Source of the DNA: Drosophila persimilis
Taxonomy: Eukaryota > Arthropoda > Insecta > Diptera > Drosophilidae
Reading direction: 5' to 3'
DNA length: 64,000 bases
NCBI RefSeq assembly: GCF_003286085.1
Contig: NW_020825289.1
Coordinates: 21,912,001-21,976,000 of the forward strand
Shown: one piece after another, positions 1-12,475 of the stretch
Layout of the letters: each line of letters begins with the position of its first letter
Numbering within the stretch: position 1 is the first letter of the stretch
Notes under the pieces: generated by a model
What the model saw: the letters and a program-made list of their open reading frames with translations, nothing else
Told to the model about the DNA's origin: nothing
Databases searched by the model: none
Translations under genes and position numbers: made by a program

Positions 1-2
1 AC

Positions 3-146
3 AGCAATGGCAATGGCAATGGGATCACTAACGGCAATAGCAACAGCAATGGCAACGGTAATGGAAACGTCCCAGAGAGCAGCCGAGAGTCACGTGCGCG
101 AAGTCTCATCAATAGATTCAACGAAACGAAACATATCACGTCCTAG
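3..146 (+). CDS. C-terminal end of an Asn/Gly-rich protein (partial)
   Basis: An open frame enters from the left edge and ends at TAG 144-146. It reads about 20 residues of Asn-Gly-Ser low complexity, then a charged tail ending in SLINRFNETKHITS. The low-complexity stretch comes from a GGCAAT-type repeat, as is common in Drosophila coding exons. The tail has non-repetitive codons, which favours a real last exon over chance. I do not recognise the protein. The gene runs towards the convergent P450 gene. Only the last 47 codons are visible, so the frame is probable and the identity unknown. Confidence 0.5.
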   Translation, partial: SNGNGNGITNGNSNSNGNGNGNVPESSRESRARSLINRFNETKHITS

Positions 147-548
147 ATTTATGTCGCATAAACGCCGACGAACATAACTTTATTATTGCAGAAATAATTT
201 GTTCAGACAAAACCCAGCAGAAAATCTACGAACACTCGAATATAAATATGAATATGAATATGAATGCGAATGCAATTGCGATTGCGATAGCGAACACGGG
301 GTTAGAACACCATCGCCCTCACCTCACACCCCAGCCACAGACACAGCCACACCATAAACACATTATAATCCACATCCACATCTCTGATCAGATCAGGCAC
401 TCCCCCTAAACGGGGGTAGGCACTGTACTTAGGCTAGAGGAAGCTAAATATTTAAATTATTGTATCGATTTATATACATACTTATTTACCATACTAATTA
501 AAGTTACTGTAACGAAGAGTTAGCACCTTGTACTCTATAACCTACAGG
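147..548. other. Intergenic: 3' UTRs of two convergent genes
   Basis: AT-rich sequence with short imperfect repeats of a GAATAT/GAATGC type (about 238-290). It lies between the stop of the plus-strand gene and the stop of the minus-strand P450. Nothing else is recognised. Confidence 0.5.
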
Positions 549-2209
549 CTACAGTCCGAAGCAATCGCTGTCGCGGGTCTGCGAGATGGGATGATCGCGG
601 GGCTTCAGGCGCACCCACAGACCGCCGGAGGCACGCAGAGTGATGCGGTAAGAGACATCGAAGGTGGTCTTGCCGGCCACCGGCAGCAGCTGGAAGCTGC
701 GCAGCAGTCGCGAGACAATGGTCTTCATCTCCATGATGGCGAACCGATTGCCAATGCAGTAGCGCGGCCCGGCGCTGAACGGAATGAAGGCGTACGGGTG
801 GCGGTCCTTAGAGTTCTCTGGAGAAAAACGCTCCGGGTTGAATTTCTCCGGCTCGGGGTAGATGTTGTTCAGGCGGTGGGTGGCATAGGGGCAGATGAAA
901 ATATTGCTACCCGCGGGCAGAGTGTGGTCGCTCAGACGCACCTCCTCGCCCAGCTTGCGGGCAATTAGTGGCACTGTGGGGTAGAGGCGCAGGGCCTCCT
1001 TTATGCACATCTCCAGGTAGCGCATCTCCCGCAGATCACTCATGGTGGGCGCCCGATCGCTGTAGTCGAAGATGCGCTCCAGCTCCTCGTGGCACTGTTC
1101 CTGGCACTCGGCATTCTGGGCCAGCAGGAAGATGGTGAAGGCCACGGCTCCGCCCACAGAGTCCTGCCCGGCCAGCATGAAAGTGCAGGCCTCGTTGACG
1201 ATGTCCTGCTCGGTGAAGTCGGGATTGCTCTCCGAGATCTCGATCATGTAGTCCAGCAGACACTTCCGCTCGGCGTTGTTGTTGCCGGTGTTGGCCAGAA
1301 TCTCGCGACGAATCTTGATCATCTGGCGGGTGAAGTCGTGGAGGCGCTTTTTCTGATTGAGCTCATCGTTGGCCAACTTCGTCCAGTGGTAAATGCCATC
1401 AAACAGAAGCCAGGGATGTGAGAACCGGGTGGGTATCATGAGTTTGCCCTGCCGAAATGGAGACTCATCGATTTTGACCAGGTCCAAGCCCTTCTTTTTG
1501 ATGGGCACACCCAAAACGGCCTCTGTATAAGTTTGAGTGAATCAGTGGACAAAACGCAAAGGAACTGGAATGGAAGACTCACCATTTAAGATGTCCACCA
1601 CACAGTTGTTCACGATGCTGACGATGTTGATGTCAGTGCCTACGGCGGAAGCACCGACCGACTCGTACAGCGACTGCGAGGCGTCCACAAAGGTCCCAAT
1701 GAACTTCTCCAGCAGGCTGAGGTGGAATGCCGGTTGGATGAGCCTGCGGTGGGTGCTCCACTTAAGGCCGCTGCTGGTGATTAGGCCATCCCCCAGAAAA
1801 TTGTGCATCAGCTGGTAGATGAAGACTTTATTGGTGTGCTTCTGCGAGGACAGTATGACCTGCAGATCCTCTGGCTGCAGGACCACAAAGAAGGGGAAAA
1901 AGAGCACCCAGATCCGCACAAGGGATCCATACAAATCAAAGGCCTTGGCTGCTTGATTTCTCATCACTAGGGAGCAAACTATCAATCAGAGGGAATAACT
2001 ATAATATTTCATAGTTGAATCTTACAGTCCTTATCCTTGATGAGCAGGCAATTGCCCAGAATGGGCAGCGTTGGAGGACCCGACAGCCGCAGCGACAGTA
2101 TGACCGATCTCAGGTACGTGTCCAGATGGGCATAGAACAAGTAGATGCTCAGACTGATGACCAGCAGGGCCAGGATCGAGCATAGCTCCGTTCTGGTGGC
2201 GCGTTCTAG
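549..2209 (-). CDS. Cytochrome P450, CYP4 family (first coding exon not resolved)
   Basis: A microsomal monooxygenase acting on fatty-acid-like or hormone substrates, by family. Coding exons on the minus strand are 2209-2026, 1966-1583 and 1522-549, with matching GT-AG sites and phases. The 2209 end is an acceptor (CCACAG), and an in-frame stop lies just upstream, so at least one short 5' exon is missing from this model. The first exon seen carries a hydrophobic anchor, followed by the proline-rich hinge SGPPTLPILGN. The I-helix reads AGQDSV, the K-helix has KEALRLYP (ExxR), and the heme loop FSAGPRYCIG has the Cys ligand. The family usually has AGxDTT at the oxygen-binding site; here the Thr is Ser. 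The subfamily is not certain. Confidence 0.88.
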
Positions 2210-5200
2210 CTGTGGATACAGTCATTCGAGTGTAAAATTGCATAGATCTGTCAATATTATCGTGTTTGGTTTGCCTCTCGGGCTGCCATTTTCTAGTGTT
2301 TGCTTAACCCCCAGGCATCGAAAATTGGCCCTTAAAACTCAGTTCAGCGCGGTGCTCAAACTATTTGGAATATTTGGAATCAAATTAACTGGTGGACTGC
2401 TGGACTTATGGCAGATGCCCTTGCCTCGTGTCGCAAGTAGTTTTCAAATACACACACACACTCGCACTTGCAATCGTAATCGTGAGCGCAACGAAAGTAC
2501 AAGTTATGTATCTAAGCACGGTGTAAATTGATTAAGACAACATGGCGTATGGGCGATACTATGTGATGGGATGGTGAGACCGCTGGCATATACCCAAAGT
2601 ACGTGCAGCATTTAAGATTGATTAAATCACTCCAAGGCAGCCTACAGATACGAGTACATTTGTATCTCAAACTCTCGCTCTCTCATCCACCCTCAGCGCA
2701 GTACGTGGTCTGGTTCGGCTTTGTGTGTGTTTTTTGGGACTTATTTGTGTCAGTGGTGCAACAGGTTACGATTAGCGGTGGCGGCCAAAACAATAACCAG
2801 TCAGTTGCTGGCCAAAAATATGACAGATGCTAATGATGATCACCAGGCAGGGACAAGTATTGTTGGCTTTTTCCCACATGCTACACAATCGGAAACACCT
2901 CCCTCGCATCTTGCTGTCACCCTATCCGTCCTCCCAAGAGCTTTGTTCAGTTCTGGGCTTCAACAATGGGACATACTCGTACATATCCGTAAACGGAGCC
3001 GCCTCTTAATGGCTTTGGGCCAACATATCGGTGAGGTTTCATGGCCAACTGCACAACATTCGTAGACTGACTTTTATCGCTAATCAACGCTATGTTGATT
3101 GTTTTTGAAAAACAATTCAAAAACAGTTTACAAAATCAAGGTATTTAGCACATATTTGAGTCCTGTATCGCACAGAAATAGGAAAATCTTAGGAAACCAA
3201 AGAGTAGGCAAATATTTGATGATACCTTCGAGCAACCGTTTGAGACTTGATCATCCTTCAGATGGACTTAAAGCCAACGATCCAACATAAAAGGCAACCC
3301 GCACCATTTGGCGCCAGGGAAATAGAAAGTTGTCTGCCCAGTCAATGATATCATGATTTAAGGCCCTCAACGATTACAAAAGTAAGATGCCACATTTTTC
3401 ATTTTAAATTCTCAGTCAAAATATTTGTGATATCTCCAGTAGGAATAGGAGACTGAAATGGTAGGATTCGTCGAGGTTTTCTTCGAGGCCAACTGATGGG
3501 ACCCAAAAGGAAGCCATGGTTTCATCTTAGGATTTAAATTAGATACAAAACAATTAGAAGCTTTCAAGGGTAACGTCCGCTAACGCGCTCCCACACCGCA
3601 TCACATCACACCAGCGGAACCGAAATCTCTATTCGATCTTCTTAGAAATTATTTACCCGCCCAATGAAGCATTGCCGCTTCTTTTTTTTTTTTTGCTTTT
3701 TTGAGTGCTTTTTTGGTGCTTTTTTGGGCACGGTAAGATCCGAATCGACGTATCCAGGCGAAGCTGTGTGCAGAACCGAGCTCCCTTGTTTGTCTAAACA
3801 TTTGGCACTTGATCACTAATAAATGCACATCATGATTATTTCTCACTAATTTCATAAATTATCATAATCGTCTCTGAAACGAGACCCAGCCTCAGATACA
3901 AGCCAAGTATAGGCCTTGTTATGGGTCCACCACCTCAAAAAGAATTCCATTTAAAAGCAATACAAGTTGGGAAGGGCAGAAGGTGGGAGATCACGATGAG
4001 ATAGTCCATAGTTTCTTGAAGTACTTTCGATTTATTTCACTCACCACTTTTTCCACAAACATTTTAATCACTTCCTTTTCAAGTTCTTTTACTCAATTTT
4101 CTTCAACACGTGAATCATATGAATCACATAGAAGTGATCTCTTTTGGTAGAGTCCTTGCCGCCGACACTCCGTGTCACACGATTTCGGTAATTGGCTTTT
4201 TTGGGGCTTTATTATGTATTCCGTCACAGCTGTCGACAGTTGAGCTTCAAATGCGGGATCTCCAGCGGGACGGCTTCTACTTATAACCGATTTGGTTCGA
4301 TCAAGCTCGGCTTTCGAGTACACATCACACACCGCACTGTGCCGAAAAAAGACGCACAAAATACTCGTAGTCGTACCTTCAATGGCGTGCTCGTACGTGA
4401 GCCGGGAGGGGGCAAATATTGTAGGTAGTAATTGCTAACTAGTCGGCTCTTGAAGTGCTAAGTAGCTAGAAGTGGAAATAATGCTGGCTGCGAGTTAGTC
4501 AAGTGGCATGCAATCAATAAAGCATTTTTTCAATCTTTGTTTTCTCTTGATATGGCCCGATACAATAGCCATATTTATGGGAACAAACACATCCCAACAT
4601 ATCCCTATGATACATATTTCAGCGACTCTTCAGAGCTGGTTTTTGCCAATTTACTGCATACCAATATTACACAATATGGGATATAAGGAGTAGACGTAGA
4701 CCCTCAAGCTAATGGGAAAGGTGAGTCGCGTGTCGCTAAAAAGCACTTAGGGCTCTAGCACAGTCGCAAGCACAGCCTCCGTAAGGGTTCCCTGCCAGTT
4801 CTAGCTGCCTAGTAGTTAAATCAATTAATTTTATTTACATATTCGTAAGAATTTGCATAGCATTAAGCTTTGAGCTTTTAACGTCATTATAAATGCCCAA
4901 CCAGATAAATATTCGGGAATCATTTCCGCGAAAAACCAATTTGAACAATTCATTTGTGCTACCATTTTAGGCAAATAATTCTATTATAAACTCGTATCTA
5001 AACAAAGCATATTCTAGCTTCTTGTCCATTTCTTCAAAGAAAAATGAACAGTAATTTCACATTCGTAATAATCGTTTTTGAAATCCGCTCCGCTACCCTT
5101 TTTTCAATTGTTTTCTTTGAATCATACAACTATTATGATTACCGCCGTGATGGACTATCGCCTCTTGTGTTGCTTTCCACGTTACTAAGTTAATATTATT

Positions 5201-5605
5201 TAAATCTCTGCTTAGGCTAGTCGCTCGCCTCTTATCTGTTCCAGGGTGTAGTGTACCGATTTCACCACCAAAGATTACAAGGCTAGCGCAGACCCAGACA
5301 TCTTCGTCAGCGCCAGGGTAAAGTGCGATGAAGAAAAAAATAGGGCCGTGACTCAAGCAAAAAGTTCGCTGATAATCCCCTTTGGGCTCCTTCCCATATC
5401 ATTGTTTTGGCTTATTGTAGAAAGGTCTTTAGAAGACTACCGACCAGCACAGCGCTGTTTATAATGGATATAAAACACACATGTGGCTGTGGGTCCTATA
5501 AACTTTACTATATCGAAGCTACATTTTATGGAAATCCAAAATTGCTATCGGAGGATGATCGCGATATTCCCGGTTTTGGCCTGCGATAAGAAGAAGGTAG
5601 ACGTC
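2210..5605. other. Intergenic, no supported gene
   Basis: The stretch should contain the missing P450 5' exon and the trypsin promoter. Open frames here are short, AT-rich and lack family motifs or paired splice sites. A poly-T tract lies near 3682-3691. No RNA gene or mobile element is recognised. Confidence 0.4.
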
Positions 5606-5614
5606 TATATAAAA
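5606..5614 (+). promoter_or_regulatory. TATA box of the trypsin gene
   Basis: TATATAAAA lies 41 bp upstream of the trypsin ATG at 5655. This implies a very short 5' UTR, as is typical of highly expressed digestive protease genes. Confidence 0.7.
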
Positions 5615-5654
5615 CCCGCGAGTCGAACGATTTTATTGCTTTAAACTGTGCAAA

Positions 5655-6437
5655 ATGTCGGTGCGCTTGGGACTTATTCTTGTGGGCCTGCTGTCCCTTG
5701 TAGCCCTCAGCCGATCCGCCTCTGTCAGCACCCACATCGTAGGTGGGGACCTGGCGGACATTTCGGACTTCCCCTACCAGGTGTCGGTTCGCCTGGAGAC
5801 GTACATGCTGCTCCACATCTGCGGCGGCAGCATCTACGCGCCCAATGTGGTGCTAACTGCCGCCCACTGCATCAAGGGACGTTACGCTTCGTACATTCGC
5901 ATCGTGTCAGGACTGAACTCGATTGCCGATCTGGATGAGATGGGCGTGAAGGTCAGCAAACTGATCTATCACAGTGGCTACAACAAGAAGACCTATGTGA
6001 ACGACATTGGCTTGATCATAACCCGAGAGCCACTGGAGTACTCGGGCCTCGTGCAGCCCATACCCTTGGCAGTGGAGGCCCCACCATCGGGAGCACATGC
6101 CGTTGTCAGCGGATGGGGCAAGCGTACCGAGGAGGACGAGGCGTTGCCCGCCTTGTTGCGTGCCGTGGAGCTAGAAATTGTCGACCGAAGTGCATGCGGC
6201 GACCAATATCTGACCAAGGATTACACTATCACCGAGGAAATGCTATGTGCCGGCTACTTGGAGGGTGGAAAGGACTCCTGCAATGGTGACTCCGGTGGTC
6301 CATTGGCTGTGGATGGTGTCTTGGTGGGCATCGTTTCGTGGGGTGTTGGCTGTGGCCGGGAAGGATTTCCCGGAGTGTACACTAGTATCACTTCACACAT
6401 TGAATGGATCGAAGAACAGGCCGCACCCTACCTCTAA
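5655..6437 (+). CDS. Secreted trypsin-like serine protease
   Basis: A 260-residue chymotrypsin-fold (S1A) zymogen in one exon. It has a hydrophobic signal peptide (about 1-21), a short propeptide, then the mature start IVGG at residue 28. The triad is His71 (TAAHC), Asp117 (NDIGL) and Ser213 (GDSGG). Asp207, six residues before the Ser, is the S1-pocket Asp, so cleavage after Arg/Lys is expected. Six cysteines allow three standard disulfides. The residue before IVGG is His, not the usual Arg or Lys. A TATA box lies upstream and AATAAA at 6519-6524. It is probably a gut or reproductive-tract protease; which paralogue is not clear. Confidence 0.93.
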   Translation: MSVRLGLILVGLLSLVALSRSASVSTHIVGGDLADISDFPYQVSVRLETYMLLHICGGSIYAPNVVLTAAHCIKGRYASYIRIVSGLNSIADLDEMGVKVSKLIYHSGYNKKTYVNDIGLIITREPLEYSGLVQPIPLAVEAPPSGAHAVVSGWGKRTEEDEALPALLRAVELEIVDRSACGDQYLTKDYTITEEMLCAGYLEGGKDSCNGDSGGPLAVDGVLVGIVSWGVGCGREGFPGVYTSITSHIEWIEEQAAPYL

Positions 6438-6518
6438 ATTTTAGAGAAGAGCTGAAGAGCTGCAAGCGAACAAAATAACCGAACAAATTATTTAAACATT
6501 ATTAGCTATCATACCTAT

Positions 6519-6524
6519 AATAAA
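6519..6524 (+). terminator. Polyadenylation signal of the trypsin gene
   Basis: AATAAA lies 82 bp after the stop codon, in AT-rich sequence. Confidence 0.55.
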
Positions 6525-7806
6525 TAACAAATGAGCATTTAAGTGTGGAAATTGTTTAATTTTAAGGCTGTGTGGAAAATCAAATTCGATTTAAAATGTA
6601 ACGTACTTTTATACTAGTACAGTACTAGTACTAGTACTTGGAAAAAGGATATTGAGAAAAATGAGAAAATGTTTGTCATCTAAGACGTCAATATATGCAG
6701 AAACTAGTCAATTTTTCATTTAAGGCTATTTAAAATATATTTTGCAGCTAGTTGTTTTTCTGACAGGGACCAAGAGTAGGTATCGGGATCTGTATATCTA
6801 TATAAATAGGTCTAAGACATGTAAATTTGAGACAAAGTCATTACTCATCTTTCAAAAAACAGAATTTTAATGTTAATTAAATGAAATATGGTATAAATAC
6901 ATATGTCCATACTCGTAGCAGGTACCGGTTGTCCAGCAACAATAACGTAACATTCCATTCAGTACTAAGTTTGTGCTTTGACTATGTATATTTGCTTAAA
7001 CCTTTTTTGGAAGAAATTAAATAAAAGGGAGTAATTAAACTTAACATATCTTGTTGAAAATTAATCTCTCAATGCCATGACATTATGCGGGCAGCGCCGA
7101 GGGTTCTATCTAGCTAGTAATATTCGACGGAATATCAAAAACAAAAACTTCCAAGCCTTACCGGAGATCGATTAACCCATTATAGACCAGGGGTTTTTTT
7201 AATATATCACCGAAAATGAAAAAAAACCTTTTAGCGCAGTTCAGGTGAAAGAATTCGTGTGTTTTTAAGCTTAGAAGAAAGATGGCATGGATCTACAAGA
7301 AAAATGTGCATTCAGTAATATTTTCCGCCATGTACCTCAAGTCGTTGAACTGTTTAAATACTGGGGGCCTAAGTGGGCTAAGCTTGATCTACGGTCACAC
7401 TGACGCGCAGGGCTCTGCGAAAAAAATTAAATTTAAATTTAAATTAAAATTATTTAAATAAGGTAGGTGTATTTTCTCTGATGACAAAACGGCAATTAAA
7501 AAGGAATCAAGTTAGTGCAACTCTCCACCTAAAGAAATCGCGGACTTGGCGAAACAAAACACGTAAGCGATTTGGTTTTCTGCCAAGCGGCAAGATGGCG
7601 GCTTGTGTATTCTTTTATGCATAAACCAAGTAAATAAATACCTAAAAATGCTTACTGAAAAACCAGACGAAGTGATTTTATGTGTAGAAACTGAAGAACT
7701 TTTTTAATTTGTTGGTACAAGTGAATGAAAGTGGAAGAAAATTGAGGTTATGGCGGAAGCACTTTCACTACAATCCGCATCCATTCCTGATTTCAGACAA
7801 CCACCA
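6525..7806. other. Intergenic and Ars2 5' region
   Basis: AT-rich, with a short palindromic cluster of ACTAGT/AGTACT words near 6612-6640 and an AAATTT-type tract near 7427-7460. An Ohler motif 1 site at 7392-7402 probably marks the Ars2 promoter. No other gene is seen. Confidence 0.45.
7392..7402 (+). promoter_or_regulatory. Ohler motif 1 core promoter element, probable Ars2 promoter
   Basis: CGGTCACACTG matches the motif 1 consensus YGGTCACACTR. It lies about 400 bp upstream of the Ars2 start, which fits a broad housekeeping promoter. Confidence 0.6.
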
Positions 7807-10800
7807 ATGGCTGATTCGGATGATGAGTACGACCGCAAGCGGCGCGACAAGTTTCGTGGAGAACGCGAGAGCTATCGGACTGAGCGCCGAGACGAGCGTC
7901 GCCCCATAGGTGGTGCTGGAGGAGGCCGGGACGAATGGTCGGAGCGGTAAGTGGCCTGTCCGCCAGCAAAGGCCCACCACTAAACTGCTCTTCTCCATAT
8001 TACAGCAATCCCTTCCGGGGTGGAGGTGCTGGAGGAGGCGGAGCACCGCGTCATCGACCCGATTACAGCGATTACCGTGGCCCGGGTCCACGGGCACGGT
8101 ACGGCTCTCCCGTTCGCGACATGCCCCCACCGAAACGTATGCGCTCTGACTGGGGTGACGGAGATGGGCGCCCAGGTCCTCGATATGGTGGTAGGTTCGC
8201 CTGCAAAAATTAACGAAAGTATATGTTGCTATTTGCTACCGTTTCATAATTGCAGGCTATGACCCCTATCTGATGCAGGCATGGACCGATCACTATCAGT
8301 CCATGCACTCGGCGTACCACCACGCCAGCCACCCGCCGCCAGTGCGAGAGCTGCCAATAATCGGGGGAGACACGCTGACTCAGCCGGCGATGCTGAACTT
8401 GAAACAGTTCCTTGACACCCAGGACGAGAACATCTCCGACTCCGAGGTGATGCGCAAGTACACGGAGTACAAGACGGACTTCAAGCGCCAGCAGCTGAAC
8501 GAGTTCTTTGTTGCCCACAAGGACGAGGAATGGTTAGTATCTAGCCCACTGCCTGGACTTCTGCGACGAGTGAGCACCCAACGGCGATGCCAATGCTGAT
8601 GCAGTGCACTCTCCTTTTCATTTGGTTGATCTATTTCTACCATCCCCATCTATACCCACCCACCTATGCAATCCCTTGCGTTGTTTCTCTTATTTGCCTG
8701 TTTCCTTGTGCGCCACGCCACTCAAATCATAACTGTTTGTATATTATTAAGTTTTTCTCTGCAGCTTATTGGGTTTGTGAGACAGAGTCCTATCTGAGAG
8801 CATCTGCGCCGCTTTTGCAGAGCTGCTGTCTGATATCACTGATATAACTTGAACTTAAAGTCTTAATTACCCGGCGAGCAATGCCGTGGTGTGTTTATAT
8901 TTTGAAACCGCGATTTATTTCAATTCGATTGTTGAGCGAAAGCCCAAAATAACCATATATCACATTCCTATAAATAACGAAAGCGCAAAGCCATCAAAGG
9001 TAAGACTTTGGGTAATAACAAAAACAAAACAAAAACAATCGCTATCTAAACCCAGTAAATCATTTACTAAACCTATTGCCAACAGCCGGAAAAGGATAAG
9101 CGAAATGTAGAAATTCGACTGCCGCGCAGAATTTTTTCTTTTTACCGTCTGGAATGATTCTACTTACCCCACCAAATGCTCACTTGAAAAATCTTTTGTC
9201 TTCCCATAGGTTCAAGAACAAATACCATCCCGAGGACAGTGTGAACCGCAGCGAGGAGCAGCGCGGATTTTTGCGGGTACTATTATCTTATCTACGAGAA
9301 TCATTTTGAGACCAGTTTTTTTAAGACCACTCTCCCTACAAATCCTTGCAGAGACGCACAGATGTGTTTGTGGAACTCCTAGAAAATGGCACCATTGGCA
9401 GCGTCAAGGTAGACTCCTCCCATGGCGATGCTTTGATCAGGGTCTTGGACACCTGTGTTATCAAGCTGGAAGGCGGCACCGATGAGGATCTCAAGGTTCT
9501 CGATGAAAAGCCTAAGGAGGCGTTAGTCTTCGACCGGAAGCCGGAGTCAGTTGATCCAACCACGGTGGTCGAAAATACACCCAAGAGTCCCAAGAAAGAG
9601 AAGGAGGAAGATGAACTGCCACTGATTGTTTCGCCTCAGCGAATTGCTTTAAAGCCTGTTAACTCGGACGATGAGAACTGGGATGACGCTGAAGTTGAAG
9701 ATGCGCCTCCCAAAAAACCAGAGGAGGAAGAGCCAAAAGAAAGCGAGCCCATTCCGGAGATCAAGCAGAAGCAGAAGAAGGAAAAGAAAAAGAAGATCAA
9801 GAAGCGCAAGCGAAACAGCAGCAGCGACGAGGAGAGCTCCTCATCTGAATCTGAATCTAGCTCCAGCTCCTCCGAAGAGGAGGAGGAGGACGACGAGAAG
9901 CTTAAGGCCAAATATGATGTTGAGGATGGCCTGAGGGCCGAACAGAAAGCGGAGGCTGAGAAGGATCAGGCTGAAGCAGCTAAGGCAAAGCTGGGATCAG
10001 TTAGTCCCAAAGAAGAAATATCCCCAGAGAAGTCCGCTGCTGATCCTGAGGTCGAGGGTGAAGCTAAGGAGGACGGCAAGCAGGCAGAAAAATCGCCAAA
10101 ATCTGATGATGAGAAAAAACAGGAAAATGGTGATGCGGCCAAAGTGGAAAGTGCTGCTGAGCCAGCGACTGGGGATGCCCAAGGTGAGGTGAAACCAGTA
10201 ACCATTGACCTGGACAAAGTGAATCCTCCGCGAGACATGCACCGCACTTCATCGATTTTCCTACGAAACCTGGCTCCGTCCATAACCAAGGCCGAGATCG
10301 AGGCCCTTTGCAGCCGCTTCAGCGGGTATTTGAGAACGGCCATAGCAGATCCCTTGGTGGAGCGTCGCTGGTACCGTCGCGGCTGGATTACATTCACACG
10401 CGATGTCAACATCAAAGAGATTTGCTGGAGCTTGAACAATCAGCGATTGCGCGACTGCGAAATGGGGGCCATTGTGAATCGCGACTTGAGTCGGCGAGTG
10501 CGTCCAGCCAACGGCATCACTGCCCACAAACAGGTGGTGCGATCAGATATCAAGTTGTGCGCTCGGATCGTCATGAATCTGGATGAGAAATTTAAGCTGT
10601 GGTCCGAAGGTCCCCTTAGCAAGCCCTCGCCTGCCAGCGATTCGGAGGCAACGGCTGCCAATGGAAGCGGCTCCAGCTATGGTTTCAATTCTAAGAATCC
10701 AGTGCTTCAGAATATCACCGACTACCTCATCGAAGAGGCTTCCGCCGAGGAGGAGGAGCTATTGGGCCTCTCCGGCGACCGAAAGGACGGTGAGGGCGAG

Positions 10801-12475
10801 CCCATCGAACGGGACGAGCAGTTGCTGTCGGTATTGGATCGTCTAGTGCTGTACCTACGGATTGTCCACTCGGTGGACTACTACAACCATTGCGAGTATC
10901 CCTACGAAGACGAGATGCCCAATCGCTGTGGCATCATCCACGCCCGTGGCCCAGCTCCCTCTCGTGTCACCAGCAACGAGCTCAATGAATACATCAAGTC
11001 CTACGAGGGCAAGCTTCTGCAATTTCTGACCAAAACCGCGCTGCTCAGCGAAGATCAGATCAAGGATCTCGGTGCCAAAAACGCCGACACCGAGGTGGAG
11101 AAGTTTGTGCAGGCCAACACTCAGGAGCTGGCCAAGGACAAATGGCTATGTCCGCTTTCGGGAAAGAAGTTCAAGGGACCCGAATTTATCCGCAAGCACA
11201 TTTTCAACAAGCATGAGGAGAAGGTTGATGAGGTCCGCAAGGAGGTGCAATATTTCAACAACTATCTACGCGACCCGAAGCGTCCACAGTTGCCAGAGCA
11301 CCCCGGCAGCGTCAAGCGCCCTGAAACGGAGTCTGTTCGTGGGCCCGGAGGGTGAGTGCAACGCAATCATATTCAAATTCCTCGATCGCGGAATAAATGT
11401 GCATTTCTTTTTCCAGATACCGTCCGCCGATGTATACCCCAATGTCTGGGATGCCGTATAGCTTTGGTGGCCACATGATGGGGGGTGGCCGTGGTGGACG
11501 CCATTTCCCACCTGCACGCAGGTTAGTACTTGAGCCACTCGCTTGCCTTAACTCTACTTTTAGTCTAAGCGCGTTATAACTTGGAATGGCTTCGGTTCTC
11601 ATTCGATCCACATTCACTCTCCTAACGGAGTTTCTTATGAGATTTGTTTTCTCAACTATTATCCATGAGAAGTTGCCCTCTTCCAGCATTTAAACGTTAA
11701 ACGTACTACACTTTCTCCTTGCTCCATTTTCAAAATATACCTTTATGCTCGGTGGTAGCATGAAGATGACACTTGAAACATGATTGAACCGAGCTGCGGA
11801 ATGGCCAGCTTGAAGCGGCCGCCACACAGCGTCTGTTCAGTCTTTAGTCACCTCTCAGATATGATTAGATCGCCCTCTTTTACGTCTTTGTTTCCTATAT
11901 TTTGTTGTTTCTGTTGGTCTAAAACGAAATTTGTCACAATCTTCTTGTGTCGCAAATTTTTTGCAGGGAATTGCCTTTGGAACACCACCGCCGGCTTGTC
12001 GGTTACCATGATTTGGATGCGCCCTCAAATTCCGATATATTTGACTAGTTGATTAGCCCAATACCAGTACACACATGCAAAAATATTACACAGCAATGTA
12101 AATGAAATCTGATCTGATCAAATGATCCTGTTTCGACCCAACATTCGATTCAAAAAATTCTAGCAAGAAAGAACAATCAATCACATATACATATATTATA
12201 AAGCTGATTTATATATGAATACCGATATCTGTTTTCGTTTACAATGATTTGCCAATTGTATTTAGAAACCGACTATAACTATAAATATAATCGCGTTCAG
12301 AGATGACGTTGCCGAAAGGGCGAATCTATATACTAAATAAATAAACATGTAATATTCAACACAATATCTAAATTCCTTCTCGTTCATTCTCGTTGCTTAC
12401 AGACCCGGTGGTTTTGATTATCGATCACACAGATCACACTACCGGGACTTGGACGCGCCACAAGAGCCGTACTAG
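7807..12475 (+). CDS. Ars2: Ars2 (arsenite-resistance protein 2 / Serrate homologue), two alternative last exons
   Basis: A nuclear scaffold that links the cap-binding complex to miRNA/siRNA processing and RNA decay. Exons are 7807-7946, 8006-8190, 8256-8532, 9210-9276, 9352-11351 and 11417-11521, then either 11967-12048 or 12403-12475. With the first choice the protein is 951 residues. The start [15 protein letters not shown] is preferred over an in-frame ATG at 7750 because it matches the conserved N-terminus. Domains in order: a charged RS/RGG-like N-terminus, the conserved DUF3546-type block ([20 protein letters not shown]), a long acidic/Lys/Ser region (about 300-500), an RRM-like fold (from about 516), and the zinc-finger block (about 820) with [10 protein letters not shown] followed by RKHIFNKH. 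Both last exons end with a YxDLDAP motif. Confidence 0.95.
11967..12048 (+). CDS. Ars2: Ars2 alternative last exon A
   Basis: Follows acceptor TTTGCAG and joins in phase to the exon ending at 11521. It adds 26 residues ending [15 protein letters not shown], with an acidic, aromatic end like the vertebrate ARS2 tail. The stop is TAG 12046-12048. Confidence 0.85.
12403..12475 (+). CDS. Ars2: Ars2 alternative last exon B
   Basis: Follows acceptor TGCTTACAG and joins in the same phase to the exon ending at 11521. It adds 23 residues ending [12 protein letters not shown] before TAG 12473-12475. The shared DLDAP motif shows it is coding and not just 3' UTR. Confidence 0.8.
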
